NCBI GenBank assembly: GCA_903824185.1 | Contig: CAIJVU010000018.1 | Span: 51,170-115,169 of the forward strand | Origin: an uncultured Hyphomicrobiales bacterium | Lineage (GTDB): Bacteria; Pseudomonadota; Alphaproteobacteria; Rhizobiales; Beijerinckiaceae | Direction: 5' to 3' | Length of the DNA: 64,000 nt | Shown here: piece by piece, positions 16,393 to 29,311 of the stretch | Layout: the number at the start of each line of letters is the position of its first letter | Position numbering within the stretch: position 1 is the first letter of the stretch | Translations under genes and position numbers: made by a program | The notes under the pieces: model-generated | Told to the model about the DNA's origin: nothing | Database searches by the model: none | Seen by the model: only the letters and a program-made list of their open reading frames with translations

Positions 16393-17306
16393 ATGATGAT
16401 GAATGCTGATCACTTAATGCGCCCCTCGCGCCGCCAAGGCGGGCAAGACCTTGCGGTGTCTTTCGAGTTTTTTCCGCCCAAAAACGAGGAGATGGAAACA
16501 GCGCTTTGGGAGGCGGTGGATCGTCTGGCGCCGCTTGCGCCCGATTTCGTCTCTGTGACCTATGGGGCGGGTGGGACAACGCGCGAGCGCACCCATTCAA
16601 CAGTGGCGCGGCTTGTCAAAGACACCACTTTGAAACCCGCCGCGCATCTGACCTGTGTCGGGTCTACGCGCGCAGAAATCCATACCATTCTCGATGATTA
16701 TAAAGCCGCCGGTGTGGGGCATATCGTGGCTTTGCGCGGCGATCCGCCGACAGGGCTCGGATCAACATACGAGGCGCATCCGGAAGGCTTTGCAAGCACG
16801 GCGGAACTGGTAAAAGCGGCGCGCCTGCACGGGGATTTCGAAGTCTCGGTGTCGGCCTATCCGGAAAAGCATCCCGAAAGCGCGTCCTTTGATGTCGATC
16901 TCGATGTGTTGCAGGCCAAGATCGATGCGGGGGCGACACGCGCCATCACGCAATTTTTCTTTGATAATGATGTCTATTTCCGCTTTCTCGACAAGGCGCA
17001 CAAGCGCGGCATCACCATTCCGATTTTGCCAGGCATTGTGCCGGTGCTCAATTTCAAGCAGACGGCGGCCTTTGCCAGCCGCTGCGGCGCGAGCGTGCCC
17101 GCATGGCTCGCGCATCGCTTCGAGGGATTGGAACATGATCTGGCAACCCGCCGCCTGATCGCAGCGGCCGTGGCGGCCGAACAGGTGTTTGATTTGCTCG
17201 ATCAGGGCATTTCCCGTTTCCATTTTTATACGATGAACAAAGCCGATCTGGTCTATGCCATTTGCCATTTGATCGGCGTGCGCAGTCAGACGGCAGGAGG
17301 GGTGGC

Positions 17307-17310
<4 letters not shown>
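16393..17310 (+). CDS. metF: Methylenetetrahydrofolate reductase
   Basis: The 305-residue FAD-dependent TIM-barrel enzyme that reduces 5,10-methylene-THF to 5-methyl-THF, the methyl donor for MetH. Family segments are evident: [12 protein letters not shown] near residue 25 (catalytic glutamate), [38 protein letters not shown] and ITQFFFDND, with PILPGIVPV later. The gene sits between the fusion regulator and metH and overlaps metH by ATGA, so methyl-THF supply and use are co-expressed. Full length, nothing missing. Confidence 0.96.
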
Positions 17311-21026
<3,716 letters not shown>

Positions 21027-21038
<12 letters not shown>

Positions 21039-21776
21039 TTGCGCAAGGCCTTTGAGCACGGCCAATGTCGCGGGATCGGCATGGCCGGTGATGGTGTCGG
21101 GACGGTAGCGTCTTTGAACGGCAGAAATGATGCTCGTGGTGATCTCGTCATAGACGCCGGTGATCTGGACGGGATAGCCGATCATGGCGAGCAAGGCCTG
21201 CAAGGCACGGATGGGCTGGCCCTCGTCGCCTTGCTGGTAGGAGGGCATGGCGGCGGGTGTGGGTTCAATCGTAGGCCACAGGCCAATCCCGTGTTGCGCC
21301 AAGAGCGCCCACGGAAAATGCTCCCCCGGATCTTGTTTGCGTGTGGGGGCCGTATCGGAATGGGCCAGCACATTGCAAGGCGGGATGGTATGGCGCTGCA
21401 TGATATCCTTGCACAGATCCATGACGGCTTGGATCTGCACAGCGGGATAAGGCGGCAAGCCAAAGCTGTGGCCGCCATTGACGATTTCGATGCCGATGGA
21501 ATGGGAATTGATGTCGGTTTCGCCTTTCCAGCTGCCACGGCCTGCATGCCACGCGCGGGCGGCCTCCGGCACCAGCTGGAAAATCCGGCCATCCTCCCAG
21601 ACGATATAATGGCAGGAGACCTCAGACAGCGGATTGGTCAGCAAAGCCAGAGCGGCCACGCCGCTTTCCATGCCCGTATAGTGAAGCATGATCAGGGACG
21701 GGCGCAGGTCTGTTTTACGGGGGCCCAGATTGGGCGAAGGCACAATCTTGGTCACAAGGGCTGAATCGGCCTGCAT
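21027..21776 (-). CDS. N-acetylmuramoyl-L-alanine amidase (AmiD-like) with peptidoglycan-binding domain
   Basis: A 249-residue Amidase_2 protein. Zinc ligands and catalytic residues can be placed in [17 protein letters not shown] and [15 protein letters not shown], as in AmiD/AmpD. The C-terminal 65 residues ([20 protein letters not shown] onward) form a peptidoglycan-binding helical domain. It cleaves the bond between MurNAc and L-Ala in the wall or in anhydro-muropeptides. No clear signal peptide is seen at the start, so a cytosolic AmpD-like role or an unrecognised export signal are both open. It is convergent with metH and divergent from the lytic transglycosylase gene across a 461-base AT-rich gap. 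Confidence 0.88.
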
Positions 21777-22237
21777 GGTCTTTTCCTAACACACTGAATT
21801 CATTTCATTTTCTTTTATACTGTGCATAAAGCACCCGCGTCTACGGCAAAAGAACCAGCCGTTTCATCTATGTTGCAGTGCAGCAAATACTTGGGGGCGA
21901 CCCGCTTTATTTTTACTCTTAAGTAAAACCTGTTTTTTCTTAAGTAAAATATCTTATGATACAGTATATTATATTCAATACTTATGAGTGACTGATCATT
22001 ATTTCGTCATTGTTTGACCATATTTCAGTATAGTATATGTATAGATTGTAATGTGCTGATTCGTCTTGCGATGCGCCCTCTGTCTTTCGGCGGGTTTCAT
22101 TGGGCAAGACGAGCGTGAATGTGTTTCAGGCAGTCCGGATTCTGTTCGGGACTGCGGTGGGTCTGCCTCTGATCGGGCAGGGCTGTGGTTCAGATGAAGG
22201 TGATGGTGATTTGAAGGCTTCTCCGGCAAAAATCCGC
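21777..22237. promoter_or_regulatory. AT-rich divergent control region with paired operator-like sites
   Basis: A 461-base gap, strikingly AT-rich for this genome at 21780-22060. It holds CTTAAGTAAAA twice (21918-21928 and 21939-21949), exactly 21 bases apart, two helical turns. The first copy is the right half of an 18-bp palindrome with arms TTTTACT/AGTAAAA at 21911-21928. A possible rightward promoter is TTGACC (22014-22019) with TATGTA 16 bases on. The rest, 22060-22237, reads as a leader without a supported gene. Confidence 0.45.
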
Positions 22238-22906
22238 ATGTCAGCGCCGCTGTTCGCGCTCTTGCTTTGTTTGTCGGCTCTGGCCTTGCAGGGGCTTGTC
22301 GGTTTGCAACATCTCTGGCGTGACAGCTTGCAGGCGCAGGCTGACGCGCAATCGGCCCGTGAGATGACACGCCAAGCCAATATCAAAGCGGCCCTGTTGC
22401 GCCATATCGACCAGATGCCGGTTTATGAAGCCCCCGCTGCGGCGGCCTCCCAGATTGCCCGATTTGCCCGCGCCCGTGCCATGAATGATCTGGTGACGGG
22501 GTCTTTGCCCGATTTCAAAATCGCCGCCGCTTTGGCGATCCCATTGCGGCGTGATGAAGTGGCGCGCGCGGTTGAAGTCTATGCGCATGCCGAGGGCATT
22601 CCGGTGATGCTGGCAGCCGCTTTGGTGAAATCGGAAAGCGGCTATAATCCCTTGGTGCGCAATAAAGGCGCGCAGGGTCTGATGCAGATCAAGCTGATCA
22701 CGGCCCGCAAAGTGGGCTATATGGGGGATGAGAATGGGCTTCTCGATCCCCTGACCAATTTGGAATTTGGGATGCGGCATCTCGCGCAAATTTACCGCAT
22801 GGCTAATCGCGATCCCTGCCGGACCATTGCGATTTACCGCAGCGGCAATCCGCAAGCTCGCCCGACCCAAGAGCAAATGGCCGTCTGCGCCAAATCCCGC
22901 GGCTGA
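22238..22906 (+). CDS. Lytic transglycosylase, SLT domain
   Basis: A 222-residue protein with an N-terminal hydrophobic segment (APLFALLLCLSALALQGLVG, a signal anchor or signal peptide) and a C-terminal goose-lysozyme-like SLT domain. The catalytic glutamate is in ALVKSESGYNP, followed by GAQGLMQI and NLEFGMRHLAQIY, the family signatures. It would cleave the MurNAc-GlcNAc bond in the periplasm with formation of anhydro ends. The frame is open from 22100, but the upstream 46 codons look non-coding, and ATG 22238 directly precedes the hydrophobic segment. The amidase gene lies divergently upstream, so two peptidoglycan hydrolases share one control region. Confidence 0.85.
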   Translation: MSAPLFALLLCLSALALQGLVGLQHLWRDSLQAQADAQSAREMTRQANIKAALLRHIDQMPVYEAPAAAASQIARFARARAMNDLVTGSLPDFKIAAALAIPLRRDEVARAVEVYAHAEGIPVMLAAALVKSESGYNPLVRNKGAQGLMQIKLITARKVGYMGDENGLLDPLTNLEFGMRHLAQIYRMANRDPCRTIAIYRSGNPQARPTQEQMAVCAKSRG

Positions 22907-23057
22907 TCCTTTACAGCCCTTGTGCCTGTCATGCAGATGCGTTGTCCCTGATATGGGCTTAAAGGGCTTAACCGCCGCGCCGGATCGGCTATGCTACCGC
23001 CTCAAGAGAGCCGCATGTAAATGCGGCGCATAGAAAACGGGTTGGAAAGCGTCTGGC

Positions 23058-23972
23058 ATGGGATATCCAATCAGGCAGTGGGTGGGGGATTTTGTCGGCC
23101 AGCGTCCGTTATTGGCGGCTTCCGTCTTGCTGATCCTGGCCTATGTGACCTTTACCCTGACCAGTATTTTGATCCGGATCGCGGCGGCAGAAGTGCCGAT
23201 TGTGGTGGTGATTTATATCCGCCAGCTGATCAGCCTGCTGATTTTGTCGCCGTTTTTCTTCCATCAGCGCAAGGCCATTCGGGAATCAAGCCATTTCCGT
23301 CTGCACAGTCTGCGCGGCTTGACGGCCATTGGCGGCATGTATTGCGGTTTGACCTCCGTGACCTATGCGCCTCTGGCGGATGTTACGGCCATTCAGATGT
23401 CCGAGGTTTTGTTTACAACCTTGCTGGCGGCGGTCTTTTTTCAGGAGACGGTGGACCGGCATCGCTGGATTGCCGTTTTGATCGGTTTTGCCGGTGTCTT
23501 GATCATGCTGCGGCCCTTCTCAGACGGGTTCAATGCCTTCATGCTGATTGCCTTGGCGGGGGCGGTGTTCAATGCGCTGTCGGTTTTGGTGTTGCGGGTG
23601 GGCAGCGACCATGACAGCGCGGTGGTCGTGTTGTTTTACCAAGGCATTGTCGTGGTGGTGATGATGACCCTTCCGGCTCTGATGGTCTGGCAGACGATCA
23701 GCGCGACAGGCTTGGTGGTGGTGGTCATGATGAGCCTGTTGCTGGCGGGCGGGCAGTGGCTCTTTACCTTGGCAGTCAGGATCGGGCAGGCCTCGGCCTT
23801 GGCGCCGCTCAATTATATCCGCTTGGTGATGATGGCGCTGGTCGGTTGGCTGCTTTATGGCGAACAGCCCGGCACCTTTACCCTGATTGGCGGCCTGCTG
23901 ATCGTGGGCTCCGTGACCTATACTTTGCAACGCAATGCCAAGGCCACTTTGCGGCCCGATGCGGCCAAATAA
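23058..23972 (+). CDS. DMT-superfamily transporter, EamA type
   Basis: A 304-residue integral inner-membrane protein with about ten hydrophobic helices arranged as two EamA repeats. The first runs from VLLILAYVTFTLTSILIRIA to the LIGFAGVLIMLRPF segment, the second from FMLIALAGAVFNALSVLVL to LIGGLLIVGSVTYTL. Typical DMT features are the GGMYCGLTSVTYAPLADVTA segment and PLNYIRLVMMALVGWLLYGE. Such proteins usually export amino acids, nucleosides or other metabolites. Nothing nearby suggests the substrate. It ends 57 bases before rnpB. Confidence 0.88.
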   Translation: MGYPIRQWVGDFVGQRPLLAASVLLILAYVTFTLTSILIRIAAAEVPIVVVIYIRQLISLLILSPFFFHQRKAIRESSHFRLHSLRGLTAIGGMYCGLTSVTYAPLADVTAIQMSEVLFTTLLAAVFFQETVDRHRWIAVLIGFAGVLIMLRPFSDGFNAFMLIALAGAVFNALSVLVLRVGSDHDSAVVVLFYQGIVVVVMMTLPALMVWQTISATGLVVVVMMSLLLAGGQWLFTLAVRIGQASALAPLNYIRLVMMALVGWLLYGEQPGTFTLIGGLLIVGSVTYTLQRNAKATLRPDAAK

Positions 23973-24029
23973 CTGCCCTGCTGATCAAATACCTTGCAAA
24001 AGGGGGGGCAACAGGCCTAGAGCAGGAGG

Positions 24030-24409
24030 GCCAGTCGGTCGGACGGCCGCGCCGCAAGGCGAGGAAAGTCCGGGCTCCATGGAAAAACGGTGCCGGATAA
24101 CGTCCGGCGAGGGTGACCTCAGGGAAAGTGCCACAGAAAACAAACCGCCTGATCTTTCGGGATCGGGTCAGGGTGAAAAGGTGCGGTAAGAGCGCACCGC
24201 GCCTCTGGTAACAGCGGCGGCAGGGTAAACCCCACCGGGAGCAAAACCGAATAGGGATAACGGGGCTTTGATGCCCGGGGCTTTTTCCAGCTCTTGTTAT
24301 CCGGGTTGGTTGCTTGAGGCGGTTGGCAACAACCGTCCCAGAGGAATGGTCGTCACGTCGCACCCCTCAAGGTGCGGCCATACAGAACCCGGCTTACAGA
24401 CCGACTGGC
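24030..24409 (+). ncRNA. rnpB: RNase P RNA, class A
   Basis: About 380 nt with the conserved core of bacterial RNase P RNA: GAGGAAAGTCCGGGCTCC near 24061 (P4 strand and J3/4), ACAGAAA, GGTAAACCCCACCGGGAGCAA-type core near 24224, and the 3' GAACCCGGCTTACAGACC block. The ends pair perfectly as GCCAGTCGGTC (24030-24040) with GACCGACTGGC (24399-24409), which defines helix P1 and both boundaries. It is the catalytic RNA that matures tRNA 5' ends. A T-rich stretch after 24418 may terminate it. Confidence 0.96.
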
Positions 24410-24673
24410 GTTTAAGCTTTTTTTAACGGACTCCTTGTTTATTTTTATTGATTTTATTGGGCTTTTTTTGGGGTGGCCGTCTTGAGGTCAAAATCTTGAG
24501 AAAATATTAACCCGGATCACGCTTTGTTGTGCTGATTCTCTGGGCTCCCAATCGATGAATTAAAAACCCGATGCATAAGTATCACTGTTCCGGTTTTGGT
24601 GCGTGTGACAGGGCTGACAGCATGGCTGTTGCGGCCTTGCGCGCCTGCGCGCTCAGGCCTTTCGGGGGTGCTG

Positions 24674-25687
24674 ATGCCGTCTGACATGCCGATTGCGCCC
24701 GCCATGCCTGTCTCGGTTCCCCCTGCACCGCATATTCCGGTCTTGCTGGACGAGGTGATCTCTGCCTTGGAACCCAAGCCGCATGGGCTTTATGTGGACG
24801 GAACCTTTGGTGCGGGCGGCTATACGCGGGCCATCCTTGATGCGGCGGACGGGGTCGGTGTTTTGGCGATTGATCGGGATCCCGATGCGATCACATCCGG
24901 TCAAGCGCTCTGCCAAGCCTATGGCGAGCGGTTGACCTTATGCGCGGGCCAGTTCGGCGATCTCGATACATGGGCGCAAGAGCATGATTTCCTGCCGCTG
25001 GACGGGATCGTGCTTGATATCGGCGTCTCCTCCATGCAGCTGGATGATCCGGCGCGCGGCTTTTCCTTTCGGGCCGAGGGCCCGCTTGATATGCGCATGG
25101 CGCAGCAGGGGCGTTCGGCGGCTGATCTCGTCAATACGATGAAAGAAAACGAGCTCGCGGATCTGATCTATCTCTATGGCGAAGAGCGCCGGTCACGCGC
25201 TGTGGCGCGTGCGATTGTCGAGGCGCGGCAGGAGGCTCCCATCGAGACAACGGCCCAACTCGCCGCTTTGGTCGCCAAGGTTGTCTATCACAAACATGAC
25301 GAGATCCATCCGGCGACACGCACCTTTCAAGCCTTGCGGATTGCCGTCAATGATGAATTGGGCGAGCTCGAACGCGCCTTGGACGCGGCCACCCGTGTCT
25401 TGGGGGAAGGCGGGCGCTTGGTGGTCGTTACCTTTCATTCCTTGGAAGACCGGATCGTCAAACAATTCATGACCGAACAATGCGGCCGTCAGGCACAGCC
25501 CTCGCGGCATGCCCCGCAGATGTTCCATGAGCCTGCCCGCTTCACTTTGCTGACCCGCAAACCGGTGACGGCATCGGATCAGGAAATTCGCCGCAATCCG
25601 CGCTCGCGCTCGGCCAAATTGCGGGCCATGCAATGCCACAAGGCGGTTTCGCCTTCCCAAAACGGGAGGGTGTCATGGGACGCTTGA
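24674..25687 (+). CDS. rsmH: 16S rRNA (cytosine-1402-N4)-methyltransferase
   Basis: RsmH (MraW), 337 residues, modifies C1402 of 16S rRNA in the decoding centre. Signature segments: [28 protein letters not shown] (SAM motif I), [20 protein letters not shown], and [18 protein letters not shown], with [15 protein letters not shown] near the end. An upstream ATG/GTG extension of 26 codons exists from 24596, but ATG 24674 fits the family start. It is the first gene of the dcw cluster. The usual preceding mraZ is absent: only 264 bases separate rnpB from this start. It overlaps ftsL by 13 bases. Confidence 0.95.
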   Translation: MPSDMPIAPAMPVSVPPAPHIPVLLDEVISALEPKPHGLYVDGTFGAGGYTRAILDAADGVGVLAIDRDPDAITSGQALCQAYGERLTLCAGQFGDLDTWAQEHDFLPLDGIVLDIGVSSMQLDDPARGFSFRAEGPLDMRMAQQGRSAADLVNTMKENELADLIYLYGEERRSRAVARAIVEARQEAPIETTAQLAALVAKVVYHKHDEIHPATRTFQALRIAVNDELGELERALDAATRVLGEGGRLVVVTFHSLEDRIVKQFMTEQCGRQAQPSRHAPQMFHEPARFTLLTRKPVTASDQEIRRNPRSRSAKLRAMQCHKAVSPSQNGRVSWDA

Positions 25688-26091
25688 GTGTCATTGTGGC
25701 TTTGGCTTTGTTACTGGGGTCGGCGATTTATGCCTATGGCATTAAATATGACACCATCGTGCTGGGCGAGCAGATCGCGCGGCAGAAAATCAAAATCCAG
25801 AAAGAAAAAGACCAGATCGCTTTGCTGAAAGCCGAATGGCAGTTTCTCAACAGGCCGGACCGGATTCAGGCCTTGAGCGATATGCAAGGGGATATGACCG
25901 CGTTGCAGGCGCAACAGATTGTGCGCTGGTCTGAAATCCCGATGCGCAATGGCCAGCTGGCGCAGCCCGCAGGGCCCGCACTTCCCGCAAGCGATGATAT
26001 TACCTCCTCAACTGTTCCCACTGCGCGTAAACGCATGAGCGATAAAAAAGCCCCGCTTCGTGCCGATGATGTTTCGGCAGGGAGACGCTGA
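25675..26091 (+). CDS. ftsL: Cell division protein FtsL
   Basis: A 138-residue bitopic membrane protein: a short cytoplasmic start, one transmembrane helix ([20 protein letters not shown], residues 4-23), then a periplasmic coiled coil ([20 protein letters not shown], about 28-65). Family identity is weak in sequence but firm by position between rsmH and ftsI and by architecture. It pairs with FtsB and relays activation to FtsWI. ATG 25675 is chosen because the helix follows at once; the frame is open from 25633. The tail after residue 80 is proline- and serine-rich and poorly conserved. The stop overlaps the ftsI ATG by one base. Confidence 0.88.
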   Translation: MGRLSVIVALALLLGSAIYAYGIKYDTIVLGEQIARQKIKIQKEKDQIALLKAEWQFLNRPDRIQALSDMQGDMTALQAQQIVRWSEIPMRNGQLAQPAGPALPASDDITSSTVPTARKRMSDKKAPLRADDVSAGRR

Positions 26092-27869
26092 TGCTCGACC
26101 GCAGCGCCTATCCCGATCCAAGACATGACCAACACGATGCCCCCAAGCCGCTTCATGATGAGGCGGGCAAAGGCTTTTTGGCGGGCCTGTTTTCGATGCG
26201 CATGGATAAAAGCCGGCAAAGGCTGATCTTTGTCGCCTTGATCTTTTTCGGGCTTTACGGCGCGATTGCCTCCCGTCTTGTCCATTATGCCCGCAATCCC
26301 GAAACCACGCAGGTGTTGCGGCGGGCATCGGGGGAATCGATTGCTGCGGCCCGTCCCGATATTGTCGATCGCAATGGCGTGGTGCTGGCCACCGATATCA
26401 AGATGATGTCGGTATATGCCGAACCGCGCCGCATCATCGATAAGGATGAGGCGGTCGAACTGATCACCGCGATTTTTCCCGATATCAAGCCGCGCGACTT
26501 GCGCGAAAAGCTGATCAATCGTCGCGGCTTTGTCTGGATCAAGCGTGAGGTCACACCCAAGCAGCAAGAAGAGGTTTACAGGCTTGGTCTGCCCGGCATC
26601 GGCTTCATGGCCGAACACAAGCGCGTCTATCCCAATGGCAATGCGGCTTCCCATATTCTGGGTGCGGTCAATGTCGACAATGTCGGCATTGCAGGCATTG
26701 AAAAATATGTCGACAGTCTGGGGCTGGCTGATTTGGGCGGGGCCGGTTTTTCGGTACAGGCCGATGATTTGCAGCCGGTGCGACTGTCGATTGATCTCGC
26801 GGTCCAACATGCCCTGCGCGATGAATTGGCCAAAGGCATTGTCAAATACAAGGCCAAGGCCAGTGCGGGCATGATTATGGATGTCGAGACGGGTGAAGTG
26901 ATGGCGTTGGCCTCCTTGCCTGATTTCGATCCCAACAATCCCGCCGAGGCGCTTGATCCCAACCGCATCAACCGCATGACGGTGGGCGTGTATGAAATGG
27001 GGTCGACCTTCAAGGCCTTGACCATTGCCATGGGTCTTGATTCCGGAAAGATCAATATCAACTCAACCCTTGATGCGCGGTCCGATTTGAAATCGGGCAA
27101 ATATTCCATCGGCGATTATCACGCGACCCATCGTGTGCTGAGCGTGCCGGAAGTGTTTATTCACTCCTCCAATATCGGCACGGCGCGCATTGCGCTGTCG
27201 GTCGGGGTTTCGGCGCATCAGGCCTTCTTGCGCAAGATGGGCCAGCTTGAGCGTTTGCGCACGGAATTGCCGGAAAGCGCGGAACCGATCTGGCCGCAAA
27301 AAAACTGGGGTGAATTGAGCACCATGACCATTGCCTTCGGCCATGGTCTGGCTGTGGCCCCTATTCAGGCCGTGATGGCGGTCGGGGCCTTGGTGAATGG
27401 CGGACGTCTGATCCCGCCGACTTTTCTGCCGCGCACGGAGGCCAAGGCGCGGGAAGTGGCGCGCGAGGTCATCAAGCCCGAAACCAGCGAGGCCCTGCGC
27501 TTTGTGATGCGGCTCAATGCCACCAAAGGCTCGGCGACCAAAGCGGCGATCCCCGGTTATTTTGTCGGCGGGAAAACCGGCACGGCTGAAAAAAATGCGC
27601 ATGGCCATTATCAGAAAGACAAATTATTCACGACCTTCATGGCCATCACACCCGCCGATAAGCCGCGCTATCTGTATCTCGTGGTGATGGACGAGCCGCA
27701 AGCTTTGCCCGAGACCTATGGTTTTGCAACCGCAGGCTGGAATGCGGGGCCGGTGACAGGCGCTGTTCTCGAACGCACCGCCCCTTTGCTAGGGCAGGTG
27801 CCACGCACCGATCCGCCCGCCAATCCTTTCCCGACCATGGTGAAACTGGGTGCATGGGGGACCAAATGA
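26091..27869 (+). CDS. ftsI: Septal peptidoglycan transpeptidase (PBP3)
   Basis: A 592-residue class B penicillin-binding protein. An N-terminal cytoplasmic segment of about 40 residues and one membrane anchor (LIFVALIFFGLYGAIAS) precede the pedestal domain and the transpeptidase. The active-site serine is S305 in GSTFK, the SxN motif is in HSSNIG near 358, and KTG lies in GGKTGTAEK near 495. It crosslinks septal peptidoglycan with FtsW. Position after ftsL and before murE agrees with FtsI rather than the elongation enzyme PBP2. The start is fixed by TGATG coupling with ftsL. Confidence 0.96.
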   Translation: MLDRSAYPDPRHDQHDAPKPLHDEAGKGFLAGLFSMRMDKSRQRLIFVALIFFGLYGAIASRLVHYARNPETTQVLRRASGESIAAARPDIVDRNGVVLATDIKMMSVYAEPRRIIDKDEAVELITAIFPDIKPRDLREKLINRRGFVWIKREVTPKQQEEVYRLGLPGIGFMAEHKRVYPNGNAASHILGAVNVDNVGIAGIEKYVDSLGLADLGGAGFSVQADDLQPVRLSIDLAVQHALRDELAKGIVKYKAKASAGMIMDVETGEVMALASLPDFDPNNPAEALDPNRINRMTVGVYEMGSTFKALTIAMGLDSGKININSTLDARSDLKSGKYSIGDYHATHRVLSVPEVFIHSSNIGTARIALSVGVSAHQAFLRKMGQLERLRTELPESAEPIWPQKNWGELSTMTIAFGHGLAVAPIQAVMAVGALVNGGRLIPPTFLPRTEAKAREVAREVIKPETSEALRFVMRLNATKGSATKAAIPGYFVGGKTGTAEKNAHGHYQKDKLFTTFMAITPADKPRYLYLVVMDEPQALPETYGFATAGWNAGPVTGAVLERTAPLLGQVPRTDPPANPFPTMVKLGAWGTK

Positions 27870-29311
27870 AATTGGCTACCCTTTTTCCCGATGCCGCGGC
27901 GGATGTCGCCGACCTGACCTGTGCGGCTATTACGGCTGACAGCCGCAAGGCGTCGCCGGACACCGTCTTTATTGCTGTTCCCGGAAACAAGGCCGATGGC
28001 CGGACTTTTATTGCCGATGCCGTGTCGCGCGGCGTGCGTGTGGTGGTCGCGGAAGGGCCGCGACCTGCCGATCTTCCGGCCTCTGTTTCTTATCATGCGG
28101 TCCGCGATGCGCGCTTAGTTTTGGCGCAAGCGGCCGCCCGTCTTTATCCGGATACGCCCGCGCATATTGTTGCGGTCACGGGCACCAGCGGCAAGTCATC
28201 GGTGGCCGAATTTGTCCGGCAGATTTTTGCCTCCCTTGGCCATGACGCCGCAAGCCTTGGTACTCTTGGCATTACCCGTGCGCGGCACACAAGCTATGGT
28301 CAGTTGACGACGCCTGATCCGGTGAGCCTGCATCATATCCTTTCCGATCTGGCGCATCAGGGTGTCACGCATCTGTCGATGGAGGCCTCGTCACACGGGC
28401 TTGACCAGCGGCGGCTGGACGGGGTGTGGCTGAAGGCGGCGGGCTTTACCAATCTGGGTCATGATCATCTCGATTATCATCATGATCTCGAACATTATTT
28501 CCAAGCCAAGTTGCGGCTGTTTTCCGAGGTGCTGCCCGAGGGCGGGGCGGCGGTTGTGCATATGGGCTCGATCTTTGCCGATCGTGTTGTGGATGTCGCA
28601 CGCCAACGGAAATTGCGGGTGCTGACGGTGGGGGAACGCGGCGATGATTTGAAGCTGCTGGACCGTCAGGCGGAGGGGTTCGATCAACGCATCACCTTGA
28701 TGCAGAATGGCGTGCCCTATCATTTGCGCATTCCGCTGGCAGGGGCGTTTCAGGTGGACAATGCGCTGGTGGCAGCCGGTTTGGTTTTGTCTTTTGGGGA
28801 AGCGCCGGCCAAAGTATTTGCCGCCCTTGAACATATTCACGGGGTGCGCGGACGTTTGGAGCGTGTGCCATCGCCGCCCGGCAGTTTGATTGTGATTGAT
28901 TATGCCCATAAGCCCGATGGATTGCGCGCCGTGCTGGAGACTTTGCGGAAAACAGCCAGCGGGCGGGTGATGTGCGTGTTTGGCTGTGGCGGGGATCGTG
29001 ACACCGCCAAGCGTCCGGAAATGGGGGCCATTGCCGCCCGTCTGGCCGATCTTGTGATTGTCACCGATGACAATCCGCGCAGCGAGGATCCAGCTTTGAT
29101 CCGCAAGGCCATTCTCGCCAAAGTGCCGGGGGCGATCGAGATCCCTGATCGCGGCGAGGCGATTGCCCATGCAGTGGCCTTGTTGCGGCATGGCGATGTT
29201 TTGCTGGTGGCAGGCAAAGGGCATGAGACGGGCCAGATCATCGGCGATGTGACGCGGCCGTTTTCCGATCACGAGGCGGTGGCAGCCGCCATGCAGGAGT
29301 TGGCAGGATGA
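27866..29311 (+). CDS. murE: UDP-MurNAc-L-Ala-D-Glu ligase adding meso-diaminopimelate
   Basis: A 481-residue Mur ligase that adds the third amino acid of the stem peptide in the cytoplasm. The ATP loop is VTGTSGKSSVAEF near residue 107. The substrate-selecting motif DNPR (in TDDNPRSEDP, near 402) indicates meso-diaminopimelate rather than lysine, as expected for a Gram-negative. ATG 27866 overlaps the ftsI stop as ATGA and is preferred to an upstream ATG at 27854. Confidence 0.96.
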   Translation: MKLATLFPDAAADVADLTCAAITADSRKASPDTVFIAVPGNKADGRTFIADAVSRGVRVVVAEGPRPADLPASVSYHAVRDARLVLAQAAARLYPDTPAHIVAVTGTSGKSSVAEFVRQIFASLGHDAASLGTLGITRARHTSYGQLTTPDPVSLHHILSDLAHQGVTHLSMEASSHGLDQRRLDGVWLKAAGFTNLGHDHLDYHHDLEHYFQAKLRLFSEVLPEGGAAVVHMGSIFADRVVDVARQRKLRVLTVGERGDDLKLLDRQAEGFDQRITLMQNGVPYHLRIPLAGAFQVDNALVAAGLVLSFGEAPAKVFAALEHIHGVRGRLERVPSPPGSLIVIDYAHKPDGLRAVLETLRKTASGRVMCVFGCGGDRDTAKRPEMGAIAARLADLVIVTDDNPRSEDPALIRKAILAKVPGAIEIPDRGEAIAHAVALLRHGDVLLVAGKGHETGQIIGDVTRPFSDHEAVAAAMQELAG

